Source: Mesorhizobium sp. ES1-4 (GTDB taxonomy: Bacteria > Pseudomonadota > Alphaproteobacteria > Rhizobiales > Rhizobiaceae). From it: a stretch of 64,000 nucleotides of DNA. Position 1 is the stretch's first letter. Every line of letters starts with the position of its first letter. The stretch spans positions 62,001 to 126,000 of the forward strand of contig NZ_JAIUGV010000006.1 in NCBI RefSeq assembly GCF_020164745.1, in the 5' to 3' direction. Below, in pieces: positions 8,415 to 17,030 of this stretch. The position numbers and the translations under genes are program-made. The notes below the pieces were generated by a model that saw nothing but the letters and a program-made list of their open reading frames with translations, searched no databases and was not told where the DNA came from.

Positions 8415-9181
8415 GTTTCACCTCCCGAAATCGAAATCGCCTGTCCGGTGATCGATTGCGCCGCATCGCCACACAACCACAACACGGCTTCGGCAATTTC
8501 CCGCGGCTGGATGAAACGGCCTTGCGGATTGGTCGAGGCGAGGCTTGCTCGCGCCTGCTCCGCCGAGCGCCCGGTCTTTTCGATGATGCGCTGGATGGAC
8601 TCCTCCAGCATGTCGGTCTCGACGAAGCCCGGACACACGGCGTTGACGGTGACGCCGGACTTCGCCGTCTCTGCTGCGAGCGCCCGCATCAGGCCGACGA
8701 CGCCGTGCTTGGCAGCGACGTAGGGCGCGACATAGGCGTAGCCTTTGAGCCCTGCCGTCGAGGCGATGAACACGATCCGCCCCGCCTTGCGCGCGGCCAT
8801 GCCGGCCAGCGCCGGCTTCACCGTCAGGAAAGCGCCGGTCAGGTTGATGTCGAGCGTGCGCTGCCAGTCGGCGAGCGGGGTCTTGTGCGCCGGCGTGCTG
8901 CCGGCCATGCCGGCATTGGCGACGACGATGTCGAAAGGCCCGCGTGCGGCTTCGGCCGTCTGGTAAAGCGATGCCATCGCCGCCTCATCCGTGACGTCGG
9001 CGGCGATCCCGAAGATGCGATCGCTTTCGCCTGCCACTTTGGCAAGTTCCGCTTCACGCCGGCCACAGATCGTCACGTCGATGCCGGCGCCAGCCAGCGC
9101 CAGCGCCACGGCCCGGCCGACGCCGGATCCGCCACCGGTCACCAGCGCGTGCTTGCCGGGGAGTGTCGCAGACGTCGTCAT
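8408..9181 (-). CDS. Short-chain dehydrogenase/reductase
   Basis: This 257-residue classical SDR has the NAD(P)-binding motif TGGGSGVG at residues 15-22, NAG at 89-91, and the catalytic set Ser141 (IASTAG), Tyr154 and Lys158 (PYVAAK). The C-terminal ISGGETW is normal for 3-hydroxyacyl or ring alcohol dehydrogenases of the FabG/HCD2 type. I chose the ATG at 9181, which overlaps the stop of the flavoprotein gene by ATGA. In context it most likely oxidises a hydroxyacyl-CoA or cyclic alcohol intermediate. Substrate specificity cannot be read. Confidence 0.9.
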   Translation of the reverse strand: MTTSATLPGKHALVTGGGSGVGRAVALALAGAGIDVTICGRREAELAKVAGESDRIFGIAADVTDEAAMASLYQTAEAARGPFDIVVANAGMAGSTPAHKTPLADWQRTLDINLTGAFLTVKPALAGMAARKAGRIVFIASTAGLKGYAYVAPYVAAKHGVVGLMRALAAETAKSGVTVNAVCPGFVETDMLEESIQRIIEKTGRSAEQARASLASTNPQGRFIQPREIAEAVLWLCGDAAQSITGQAISISGGETW

Positions 9182-11472
9182 ACCTTCAGCCCCGCGGCGG
9201 CATCGCGCTCGGCCAGCCGGTAGAGCTGGTCGCGGCCGGGCAGATAGGGATCCGGCCATTTCACGCCACGGTCGCCGAGCGTCACCGCCGCGTGCAGCGT
9301 CCAGTAAGGGTCGGCGAGATGCGGCCGGGCCAGCGCCACCAGGTCGGCGCGGCCGGCCATCAGGATCGAGTTGACATGGTCCGGTTCGTAGATGTTGCCG
9401 ACCGCCATCGTCGCCATGCCGACCTCGTTGCGGATGCGGTCGGAAAACGGCGTCTGAAACATGCGCCCATAGACCGGCTTGGCCAACGCCGAGGTCTGGC
9501 CGGCCGAGACGTCGCAGATGTCGACGCCGGCTTCGTGCAACAGCCGCGCGATCTCGACTGCGTCGGCGGGTGTCACGCCTTCGATGCCGACCCAGTCATT
9601 GGCCGAAATGCGCATCGATATCGGCTTTTCGGCCGGCCATGTGGCGCGCACCGCATGGAAGATTTCGAGGGGATAGCGCATGCGATTGTGAAGCGAACCG
9701 CCATATTCGTCCGTGCGTCGGTTTGTGACCGGAGTGATGAAGGACGACAGGAGATATCCATGCGCGGCGTGGATTTCGAGCATATCGAAGCCGCAGCGCT
9801 GCGCCATTTCGGTAGAGGCCACGAACTGGTCGCGCACCCTATCCATGTCGGCTCGGTCCATCGCCTTCGGCACCTGATTGTCAGGCGACCAAGCCACCGC
9901 CGAAGCCGCCATCACAGGCCAGTTGCCGGAGGCCAGCGGCACATCTGTGCCTTCCCAGCCGACACGGGTCGAGCCCTTGGCGCCGGAATGTCCGATCTGG
10001 GCGCAGATCTTCGCCTCTGTCTCGGTGTGGACGAAATCAACCAGGCGCTTCCATGCCACCTCGTGCTCGGGCGCGTAGAAGCCGGGGCAGCCGGGCGTGA
10101 TGCGCCCTTCGGCGCTGACGCAGGTCATCTCGATATAGACGAGGCCGGCGCCGCCCTTGGCCCGCTCGGCATAGTGGGTGAAGTGCCAGTCGGTCGGGCA
10201 GCCATCGACGGCCTTGTACTGCGCCATCGGCGAGACGACGACGCGGTTGTTGAGCCTGAGGTCGCGCAGCTTGAAGGGAGCGAACATCGGCGCGCGGCGC
10301 AGCCTGTTGCCTCCGGCGCCGGCCTGGCGCTGGAACCATTCTTCCGCGCCGCCCAGCCATTCGGCATCGCGCAGCCGCAAATTCTCGTGGCTGATGCGCT
10401 GCGAGCGGGTCAAAAGCGAATAGTTGAACTGCACCGGATCGAGCCCGAGATAGCGCTCGACCTCTTCGAACCATTCGAGCGAATTGCGCGCCGCCGATTG
10501 CAGCTTCAGCACCTCGGTGCGGCGGGCATCCTCATATTTGCGGAAAGCGGCATCGAGGTCCGGTTCGGTTTCGACATACTCGGCCAGCGCCACGGCACTT
10601 TCCAGCGCCAACTTGGTGCCGGAACCGATCGAGAAATGCGCCGATGCCGCCGCGTCGCCCATCAGCGCGAGGTTCTTGTACGACCAGCGCTCGCACAGCA
10701 CGCGTGGGAAATTGATCCAGGCCGAACCCCGGATATGGTTGGCGTTGGTCATCAGCGCATGGCCGCCGAGATGTTTTTCGAAGATGCGCTCGCACACGGC
10801 AATCGATTCTTGCTGTGTCATCGCGCCGAAGCCGAAGGCAGCCCAGGTCTGTTCGCTGCATTCCACGATGAAGGTCGCCGTGTCGCTGTCGAACTGGTAG
10901 GCATGCGCCCACACCCAGCCATGCTCGGTCTTCTCGAAGATGAAGGTGAAGGCGTCGTCGAATTTCTGGTTGGTGCCGAGCCAGACGAACTTGCATTTGC
11001 GCGTGTCGATGTCGGGCTTGAAGATATCGACGAAGGTGTTGCGCGCCCTGGAGTTCAGTCCATCGGCGGCAACCACCAGATTATGCGTTTCCATGTAGGG
11101 ACGGGGATCGGCGATATCGGTCTCGAACATCAGTTTGACGCCGAGCTCGCGGGCGCGGCGCTGCAGCAGGATCAACAGCCGCTTGCGGCCGATGCCGCAG
11201 AAACCATGGCCTGACGAGACCGTGCGCACGCCGTCATGGATGACGGCGATGTCGTCCCAATAGGCGAAATGCTTCTTGATCCAGACGGCGCTGACAGGGT
11301 CGTTCTTTGCAAGGTTGTCGAGCGTTTCGGCCGACAGGACAACGCCCCAGCCGAACGTATCGTCCGCGCGGTTGCGCTCGAACACCGTCACATCGTGCTC
11401 GGCATCCCGGAGCTTCATCGAAATGGCAAAGTAGAGGCCGGCTGGTCCGCCGCCGAGAACCGCAACCTTCAT
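9178..11472 (-). CDS. Bifunctional flavoprotein: aryl-CoA monooxygenase / OYE-type reductase (2-aminobenzoyl-CoA or salicylyl-CoA type)
   Basis: The 764-residue protein joins two flavin domains. Residues 1 to about 385 are an FAD aromatic hydroxylase of the salicylate hydroxylase type, with the Rossmann motif LGGGPAG at 6-12 and the GD motif [15 protein letters not shown] at 271-285. Residues about 394-755 are an FMN old-yellow-enzyme barrel, with [17 protein letters not shown] near 400-416 and [16 protein letters not shown] at 566-581, then NRRTDEYGG. This architecture and size match 2-aminobenzoyl-CoA monooxygenase/reductase of aerobic anthranilate degradation, and proteins annotated as salicylyl-CoA 5-hydroxylase/oxidoreductase. 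It hydroxylates and then reduces the aromatic CoA ester. It heads the operon SDR-MarR-crotonase-acyl-CoA dehydrogenase-RidA, and an operator-like palindrome lies 57 bp upstream. Substrate choice between the 2-amino and 2-hydroxy ring is unresolved. Confidence 0.88.
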   Translation of the reverse strand: MKVAVLGGGPAGLYFAISMKLRDAEHDVTVFERNRADDTFGWGVVLSAETLDNLAKNDPVSAVWIKKHFAYWDDIAVIHDGVRTVSSGHGFCGIGRKRLLILLQRRARELGVKLMFETDIADPRPYMETHNLVVAADGLNSRARNTFVDIFKPDIDTRKCKFVWLGTNQKFDDAFTFIFEKTEHGWVWAHAYQFDSDTATFIVECSEQTWAAFGFGAMTQQESIAVCERIFEKHLGGHALMTNANHIRGSAWINFPRVLCERWSYKNLALMGDAAASAHFSIGSGTKLALESAVALAEYVETEPDLDAAFRKYEDARRTEVLKLQSAARNSLEWFEEVERYLGLDPVQFNYSLLTRSQRISHENLRLRDAEWLGGAEEWFQRQAGAGGNRLRRAPMFAPFKLRDLRLNNRVVVSPMAQYKAVDGCPTDWHFTHYAERAKGGAGLVYIEMTCVSAEGRITPGCPGFYAPEHEVAWKRLVDFVHTETEAKICAQIGHSGAKGSTRVGWEGTDVPLASGNWPVMAASAVAWSPDNQVPKAMDRADMDRVRDQFVASTEMAQRCGFDMLEIHAAHGYLLSSFITPVTNRRTDEYGGSLHNRMRYPLEIFHAVRATWPAEKPISMRISANDWVGIEGVTPADAVEIARLLHEAGVDICDVSAGQTSALAKPVYGRMFQTPFSDRIRNEVGMATMAVGNIYEPDHVNSILMAGRADLVALARPHLADPYWTLHAAVTLGDRGVKWPDPYLPGRDQLYRLAERDAAAGLKV

Positions 11473-11528
11473 TCGTGCGATCTCCTCTTCGCTTGCTATG
11501 GCTTCAGTATCGCGCCGGCGGCAATATA

Positions 11529-11542
11529 TTTCAAGCTTAAAG
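11529..11542. promoter_or_regulatory. Putative MarR operator 3 (TTTCAAGCTTAAAG)
   Basis: This near-palindrome lies 57 bp upstream of the start of the bifunctional flavoprotein gene, in a 199-bp spacer after the ABC importer operon. It fits YTTYAWGCTTRAAR, with mismatches only in the outer arms. The surrounding bases are unusually AT-rich (AATATATTTCAAGC), as expected for a promoter/operator zone. Confidence 0.55.
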
Positions 11543-11671
11543 TTTTATGTCGAAATGATTGTCCAAGGGCTTCGATGGCAGGCTTGACGTCTTGCAAGCG
11601 TAGCCGACGACGCCGCATCGATCGAGCCGAACAAGAGCGGGTCCGCTCTTCGGTGTGCGGGACGAAAAGTC

Positions 11672-12490
11672 TTATGCGGGCGGCTGCAGCCAGTCCGCGT
11701 CGATCTCGGGAAGCGGAATCGCGGCAAGCAGGTCTCGTGTGTAAGCCTCCCTGGGATTGTCGAATAGCGCGTCCGTGGCGCTGGCTTCGACGATGCTGCC
11801 TTCGCGCATGACGATCACCTGGCGGCAAAGCCGCCGTATGACCGACAGATCATGGCTGATGAAGGCGACGGTCAGACCCATCTCGACGGCAAGCTTCTCC
11901 AGCAGGGTGAGGATCTGCGCCTGCGTCGACACGTCGAGACCGGAGACGATCTCGTCGGCCAGGACGAATTTTGGCGACAGCGCCAGCGCGCGCGCAATGC
12001 CCACACGCTGACGCTGGCCGCCCGACAATTCGTGGCGGTAGCGGCTGGCGAAACTCTGCGGCAGGCCGACCCGCTGCAGCGCCTCGGCGACCCGGCTCTT
12101 CAGATTGTCGCCAAGCCCGTTCTGCTTGAGCGGTGCGGCGATGATGCTGGCAATGGTGCGGCGTGGATTGAGCGACGACATCGGGTCCTGGAAGATCATC
12201 TGCAGGTCGCGGCGCAGCGGCCTGAGCTCCGTCTCGGACAGATGGGTGATATCGCGGCCATCGAACGCGACGCTGCCGGCGCTCGGCTCCAGCAGCCGCA
12301 CCAAGGCGCGGCCGAGGGTAGACTTGCCTGATCCGGACTCGCCGACGATGCCCGTGACCGATCCCCTGGGCAGGTCGAAATCCAGGCCCTTCAGGATCTC
12401 GGCCATCGGCGCGCGGCCGACCAGCGGCTTGCGTGTCATGTCGGGCAGGGCGACCTTCAGCCCGCGCACGGAAAGAAGCGGCTCAGCCAT
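11672..12490 (-). CDS. Oligopeptide-type ABC transporter ATP-binding protein (DppF/OppF-like)
   Basis: The 272-residue ATPase has Walker [10 protein letters not shown], the Q-loop IFQDPMSSLNPR, the signature [15 protein letters not shown] and Walker B KFVLADEIVSGLD. SSLNPRRT is diagnostic of the dipeptide/oligopeptide subfamily. I chose the ATG at 12490 (MAEPLLS), which overlaps the preceding ATPase gene by 8 bp. It is the last gene of a five-gene minus-strand importer (binding protein 15392, permeases 14199 and 13358, ATPases 12483 and 11672). It energises uptake of the importer substrate, which by context may be the aromatic or indolic compound degraded downstream. Confidence 0.92.
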   Translation of the reverse strand: MAEPLLSVRGLKVALPDMTRKPLVGRAPMAEILKGLDFDLPRGSVTGIVGESGSGKSTLGRALVRLLEPSAGSVAFDGRDITHLSETELRPLRRDLQMIFQDPMSSLNPRRTIASIIAAPLKQNGLGDNLKSRVAEALQRVGLPQSFASRYRHELSGGQRQRVGIARALALSPKFVLADEIVSGLDVSTQAQILTLLEKLAVEMGLTVAFISHDLSVIRRLCRQVIVMREGSIVEASATDALFDNPREAYTRDLLAAIPLPEIDADWLQPPA

Positions 12491-13361
12491 GCGGACGCCT
12501 CCATGCCTGGTCCGCCGCCGCGATCTCGGCGGCAAGTCCTGCCATCACCGTCTCGTCCACCGGTTTCAGCGAGGCGAACGGGTCGGTATAGCGTGGCGTC
12601 GCCGCCATCAGCGCCCGCGTATAGGGGTGTTGCGGTGCGGCGAAGAGCGCTGCCGTCTCGGCCTCCTCGACAACCTTGCCGGCATAAAGTACCGACACGT
12701 TCTGGCTGATCTTGGCGACGACACCGAGATCGTGGGTGACGAACAGGATCGCCGTGCCATGCTCGCGCTGCAACTGCGCGATCAGGCGCAGGATCTGTTT
12801 CTGCACGGTGACGTCGAGCGCCGTGGTCGGCTCGTCGGCAACGATCAGCCGGGGCTCGGCGGCGAAGGCGGCGGCAATCAGCACGCGCTGGCGCATGCCG
12901 CCGGACAGTTCATGCGGGTAGCTCTTCAGCACGCGCTCGGGGTTGCGGATCTGCACCTCGTCCAGCAATTGCCGGGTGCGGGTGTCGGCCCTCTCGCCGC
13001 TCCAGCCGAGAATGCGCACCAGCCGGTCGGTCATCTGCGGGCCGATGCGGCGCGACGGGTTGAGCGCGGTCAGTGGGTCCTGTGGGATCAGCGCCGTGCG
13101 TGCGCCGATCAGCGTGCGCCGTGCCTTGGGCTGGAGCCTGCCGAGGTCTTCGCCCTCGAGCCGCATGGCACCTTCGACGACGCGAACGCTCGACGGTAGG
13201 ACACCGAGCACCGCCTTGCCGATCATGGTCTTGCCGGCGCCGCTTTCGCCAACCAGAGCGCGCACTTCGCCCGGCTGTACGCAGAGCGAGACCGAGCGCA
13301 GCACGCGCTGGCCGTTCGGCAGCACGGCGCTCAGACCGGCGATGTCTAGACAGGCGTTCAT
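12483..13361 (-). CDS. Oligopeptide-type ABC transporter ATP-binding protein (DppD/OppD-like)
   Basis: The 292-residue ATPase has Walker A GESGAGKTM, Q-loop LIPQDPLTALNPSRRIG, signature LSGGMRQRVLIAAAF and Walker [18 protein letters not shown]. The C-terminal stretch PYTRALMAATPRYTD is the family extension seen in peptide-transporter ATPases. The start ATG 13361 overlaps the permease stop by ATGA, and its end overlaps the next ATPase gene. The two ATPases should form the heterodimeric motor of the importer. Confidence 0.92.
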   Translation of the reverse strand: MNACLDIAGLSAVLPNGQRVLRSVSLCVQPGEVRALVGESGAGKTMIGKAVLGVLPSSVRVVEGAMRLEGEDLGRLQPKARRTLIGARTALIPQDPLTALNPSRRIGPQMTDRLVRILGWSGERADTRTRQLLDEVQIRNPERVLKSYPHELSGGMRQRVLIAAAFAAEPRLIVADEPTTALDVTVQKQILRLIAQLQREHGTAILFVTHDLGVVAKISQNVSVLYAGKVVEEAETAALFAAPQHPYTRALMAATPRYTDPFASLKPVDETVMAGLAAEIAAADQAWRRPHG

Positions 13362-14206
13362 CGCAGCACCGGATCGAAACGCGTTTTCAGCGCCTCGCCG
13401 AACTGGCTGAACGACAGCACGGTGAGGATCAGCGTGACCAGCGGGAACACCAGCACCCACCACGCCTGATGGATCGACAGCCGACCCTCGGCGATGATGC
13501 CGCCCCAGGTTGGATCATCGGTCGAGATCGACAGGTTGACGAAGGACAGGATCGCCTCGACGATCACGGCGATGCCCATTTCCAGCGACAGCAGTGCCAC
13601 GATCGACGGCACCACGTTGGGCAGCACTTCGCGCAGCATGATGCCGACCCGGCCATAACCGGCGATGCGGGCATTCTCGACATAGTCCATGCGCGACTGG
13701 CCCATGGCCTCGGCGCGGATCACCCGGCAGAAGCGCGTCCAGTCGATGATCGCAATGGCAAGGATGACGGAACCAAGGCCGGTGCCCAGCACCGCGACGA
13801 GCAGGATGGCGAACAGCACCGGCGGAAACGCCATCCAGATGTCGACGACGCGCGAGACGATGCGGTCGGCCCAGCCGCCGAAATAGCCCGCGATCAGCCC
13901 AAGCGTCGAGCCGACGAGGCACGCGGCGATCGCGGCGGCGAAGGCGACGATGAAGGCGATGCGGCCACCAAAAATCAGCCGGGAGAGCAGGTCGCGGCCG
14001 AGGCTGTCGGTCCCCAGCCAATAGCCGGGCTCGGCGCCATCGAGCCAGAAGGGCGGCAGCCGCTCCAGCATCAAATCCTGCGCCAGCGGATCTTGCGGCG
14101 CGACCAGCGGCGCGAAGATCGCCGCCAGCAGTGCCAGCAGCAGCCAGCCGCCGGCGAGCCACAGCCTGGGGCTCCGTCTGCGCCTGGACGTGTGTGACTT
14201 ATCCAT
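13358..14206 (-). CDS. ABC transporter permease (DppC/OppC-like)
   Basis: The 282-residue membrane protein starts with a basic tail (SRRRRSPR) and a first hydrophobic helix at about residues 15-35. It carries the DppC landmarks LGTDSLGRDLLSRLIFGGRIAF near 65-86 and the EAA-type loop FCRVIRAEAMGQSRMDYVENARIAGYG. It overlaps the DppB-like gene by 8 bp and the ATPase gene by 4 bp, giving a tightly coupled operon. It forms half of the inner-membrane channel. Confidence 0.92.
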   Translation of the reverse strand: MDKSHTSRRRRSPRLWLAGGWLLLALLAAIFAPLVAPQDPLAQDLMLERLPPFWLDGAEPGYWLGTDSLGRDLLSRLIFGGRIAFIVAFAAAIAACLVGSTLGLIAGYFGGWADRIVSRVVDIWMAFPPVLFAILLVAVLGTGLGSVILAIAIIDWTRFCRVIRAEAMGQSRMDYVENARIAGYGRVGIMLREVLPNVVPSIVALLSLEMGIAVIVEAILSFVNLSISTDDPTWGGIIAEGRLSIHQAWWVLVFPLVTLILTVLSFSQFGEALKTRFDPVLR

Positions 14207-15206
14207 GGCGCAGCCTCGGATTGAGAAGCGCGTACATCATGTCGACGGCGAGGTTGATCAGCACGAACAGCAGCGCGAACACCAGCACGATGCCCTGGAT
14301 CAGCGGCAGGTCGCGGTTGATGACGGCGTCGATCGCCATGTTGCCGAGTCCTTCATAGGAGAACAGCCGCTCGACGATGACCGTGCCGCCGATGAGGAAA
14401 GTGAATTGCACGCCGACCAGGGTCAGCGTCGGCAGGGCAGCGTTCTTCAGTGCCTCTCGCAGGATGACCTGCGTTTCCGAAAAGCCCTTGACCCGGGCCA
14501 GTACGACATAGTCGAGATCGAGCACTTCCTTCAGCGACTGTTTCAGCAACTGCGAGATGATCGCTGCCAGCGGCAGCGCCAGCGCGACCGCCGGCATCAG
14601 CATGTGTTTGAGGAGATCCCAGGTCAGGTCGAAGCGCAGCCGAAGCAGGCTCTCGAAGAAATAGAACTGGGTGACGAAGGGCAGGTCGAGCTGCGGAGAC
14701 ACGCGGCCGGAAATGTCGAAAATCGGCACCAGCACGCCGAACAAGAGGATCAGCACCAAGCCCCAAAGGAAATCGGGAATGGAGAGCGCCGCGCCGCTGG
14801 CGATGTCGATGCCGGCCTCGACCGCCGTGCCACGCTCGCGCGCGCCGAGGATCGCCGTCGTGCCGCCGATCGCCACCGCCATGACAAGCGCGACGATGGC
14901 GAGTTCCAGCGTCGCCGGCAGCCGATTGAAGACCAGCCCGAGCACGTCCTGCCGGAGCGAGATCGAGGTGCCGAAATCGCCCCTGACGACGCCGGACAGC
15001 CAGATGAAGAACTGCTCGACGATCGACTTGTCGAGCCCGTAGAGCGCGCGCAAGCGGGCGATATCGGCATCGGTGGCGCCGGGCGGCAGCATCATGGCAA
15101 TCGGGTCGCCGGGGGCGACGCGGATGACCACGAAGACGACGACGGCCACGCCGAACAGCGTGATCAGCATCGTCAGCAGACGAACGAAGAACCTTTGCAG
15201 CAACAT
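14199..15206 (-). CDS. ABC transporter permease (DppB/OppB-like)
   Basis: The 335-residue protein begins LLQRFFVRLLTMLITLFG with the usual N-terminal helix, then VIRVAPGDP, the DppB signature. LYGLDKSIVEQFFIWLSGVVRGDFGTS and the cytoplasmic loop YVVLARVKGFSETQVILREALKNA follow. It lies 185 bp after the binding-protein gene; that spacer contains the 123-base hairpin described separately. It pairs with the DppC-like permease at 13358-14206. Confidence 0.92.
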   Translation of the reverse strand: MLLQRFFVRLLTMLITLFGVAVVVFVVIRVAPGDPIAMMLPPGATDADIARLRALYGLDKSIVEQFFIWLSGVVRGDFGTSISLRQDVLGLVFNRLPATLELAIVALVMAVAIGGTTAILGARERGTAVEAGIDIASGAALSIPDFLWGLVLILLFGVLVPIFDISGRVSPQLDLPFVTQFYFFESLLRLRFDLTWDLLKHMLMPAVALALPLAAIISQLLKQSLKEVLDLDYVVLARVKGFSETQVILREALKNAALPTLTLVGVQFTFLIGGTVIVERLFSYEGLGNMAIDAVINRDLPLIQGIVLVFALLFVLINLAVDMMYALLNPRLRHG

Positions 15207-15231
15207 GCGGGCCTAATCAGTCTGAGGAACT

Positions 15232-15354
15232 CCCCCTCATCCGGCCGCTTCGCGGCCACCTTCTCCCCGGAGGGGAGAAGAGGTCAAAGACGGCTGAGCC
15301 AGTCTCTTCTCCCCACCGGGGAGAAGGTGGCCGCGAAGCGGCCGGATGAGGGGG
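15232..15354. repeat. Long near-perfect hairpin between binding-protein and permease genes
   Basis: Positions 15232-15270 and 15316-15354 form a perfect 39-bp inverted repeat, starting CCCCCTCATCCGG. After one A/A mismatch (15271/15315) the stem goes on for 11 more bp (15272-15282 with 15304-15314), leaving a 21-base loop. Elements of this CCCTCATCCGG...TTCTCCCC type are common in rhizobial intergenic regions. Here it is transcribed between a binding-protein gene and its permease gene, where it could limit downstream expression or protect the upstream mRNA 3' end. Confidence 0.9.
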
Positions 15355-15391
15355 CCTGCCGGGTGAAGACCGGCAGGTGCAAGGCTGGCGA

Positions 15392-16921
15392 TCAGGCCGG
15401 GGTCATCAGCGCCGGCAGCAGCGCGCCGGAAATATGCTGCACGACCTTGACGCCCTTGGCATGCACGATCGGCTGCGCGTACTGCATCAGCGGCAGCACA
15501 TAGGCCTGCTCGGCGATATACTTGTCGACCGCTTTCCAGCCGGCGATCCGCTTGGCCTCCTCCTTTTCGCCCCATAGCGGGTTGATCATGTCGATCAGGT
15601 CCTGGCTGTCCCAGACCGAGTGTGGGCTCGGGCCATACATCGCGAAGCCGGTCGAGGTGGTCGGGTCGCCGATGGCGTTGCCCCAATTGTAGAAGGCGGC
15701 CGGTGCCAGCTTGTCGGCGGCGCGCAGTTCGTAGTGCTTGGCGATTTCGTAGACTTCGATCGTCGCCTCGATGCCAACCTTGCGCCACATCCCGACGATC
15801 GCCTGGATCATCTCATAGTCCTTGGGTTTGAAGCCCTTGGTGGTCTGGATCGTGAACTTGACCGGCTTTTCCGGCGAATAACCGGAAGCGGCAAGCAACT
15901 CCTTGGCCTTGTCCGGATTGTGCTCGACCTTGATCGACGCATCGTAGGCTGCATATTCCGGCGTTTCCAGCGTGGAGAGCGGCTGGCCGTAGCCGCGCAG
16001 CAGCCGCTTGACCAGAAGCTCCTTGTCGACAGCCATCACGGCCGCCTGGCGGACATTCTTGTCTAGCATCGCCTCGATATCGTTGAAGAAGATCATGCCG
16101 ATGTCGGAAACGTTCTTGATCGAGCCGGCGAGCCCATCCTTTGCGATCAGCCGGTCGTATTCCTCATAGGGGATTTCGAGCGTCACCTGCGAAGAGCCGG
16201 ACTCGATTTCGGCCACGCGGCTCGCCGCGTCGGTGACGAACTTGATCGTTACATTTTCGAAGGCCGGCTTGGCGCCCCAATAGTTCGGATTGGCCTTGAG
16301 CCGCAGGAAGGCGTTGCGTTCGAACTTGTCGACCATGTAGGGCCCGGTGCCGATCGGCGCCTTCTCGAAGCCTTCGGCGCCGACCTTCTCGTAATAGGCC
16401 CTCGGCATGATGTAGCCGGTCAGGAACGACATCCACTTGAAATAGACCGGGTCGAACTGCACCACGTCGCCAGTGATCTTGTTGCCGTCGATTTTGAAGT
16501 TGTTGACGTTCTTCCAGACGAACTGGATCGGGTTGCCGGTCTTCTCGTCACCAGCGCGTTGCAGCGACCAGACCACGTCCTCGGGCGTGAACGGCGAACC
16601 GTCATGCCATTTCACGCCCTCGCGCACCGTCATCATCACCTTGGTGCGGTCGTCGTTCCAGCCCCATTCGGTCAGCAGGCCCGGCGCGAAGGACAGGTCA
16701 GGCTTCTGCGGGATGAACTGGTCGAACACCGACTGGTAAAGGCCCTGGATGGTCGGATTGACAGCCGAAGGCCCGGTGGTCGGGTCCCAGGACGGCAGGT
16801 TGACGTTGTAGGCGATGGTCAGTTCGTCGGCGGCGGCCTTGGCGATGTTCGGCAAGCCGACCGCGGCCACGCCAAGTGCCGCGGCACTGTATCCGAGCAA
16901 GTCACGTCTGTTGATTGTCAT
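15392..16921 (-). CDS. ABC transporter substrate-binding protein, family 5
   Basis: The 509-residue periplasmic protein has a Tat-like leader, INRRDLLGYSAAALGVAAVG, followed by a probable cleavage near KAAADE. Family 5 features are EGVKWHDGSPFTPEDVVWSLQRA near residues 100-122 and repeated FKFTIQ/KPKDYEM segments towards the C-terminus. It delivers its ligand to the permeases and ATPases encoded at 11672-15206. Family 5 proteins bind peptides but also many other organics, so an aromatic or indolic ligand is possible; this rests on context only. Confidence 0.92.
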   Translation of the reverse strand: MTINRRDLLGYSAAALGVAAVGLPNIAKAAADELTIAYNVNLPSWDPTTGPSAVNPTIQGLYQSVFDQFIPQKPDLSFAPGLLTEWGWNDDRTKVMMTVREGVKWHDGSPFTPEDVVWSLQRAGDEKTGNPIQFVWKNVNNFKIDGNKITGDVVQFDPVYFKWMSFLTGYIMPRAYYEKVGAEGFEKAPIGTGPYMVDKFERNAFLRLKANPNYWGAKPAFENVTIKFVTDAASRVAEIESGSSQVTLEIPYEEYDRLIAKDGLAGSIKNVSDIGMIFFNDIEAMLDKNVRQAAVMAVDKELLVKRLLRGYGQPLSTLETPEYAAYDASIKVEHNPDKAKELLAASGYSPEKPVKFTIQTTKGFKPKDYEMIQAIVGMWRKVGIEATIEVYEIAKHYELRAADKLAPAAFYNWGNAIGDPTTSTGFAMYGPSPHSVWDSQDLIDMINPLWGEKEEAKRIAGWKAVDKYIAEQAYVLPLMQYAQPIVHAKGVKVVQHISGALLPALMTPA

Positions 16922-17030
16922 GGTCGTTCCCCTTGTTGATTGTTGTCTTTACGCGGCAACGTCAGTCGATCTTTACCGGCTTCGCGGGCAGCAGCGCCTT
17001 GCCTCTCGTCGCCTCCATGAAACCGTCGGG

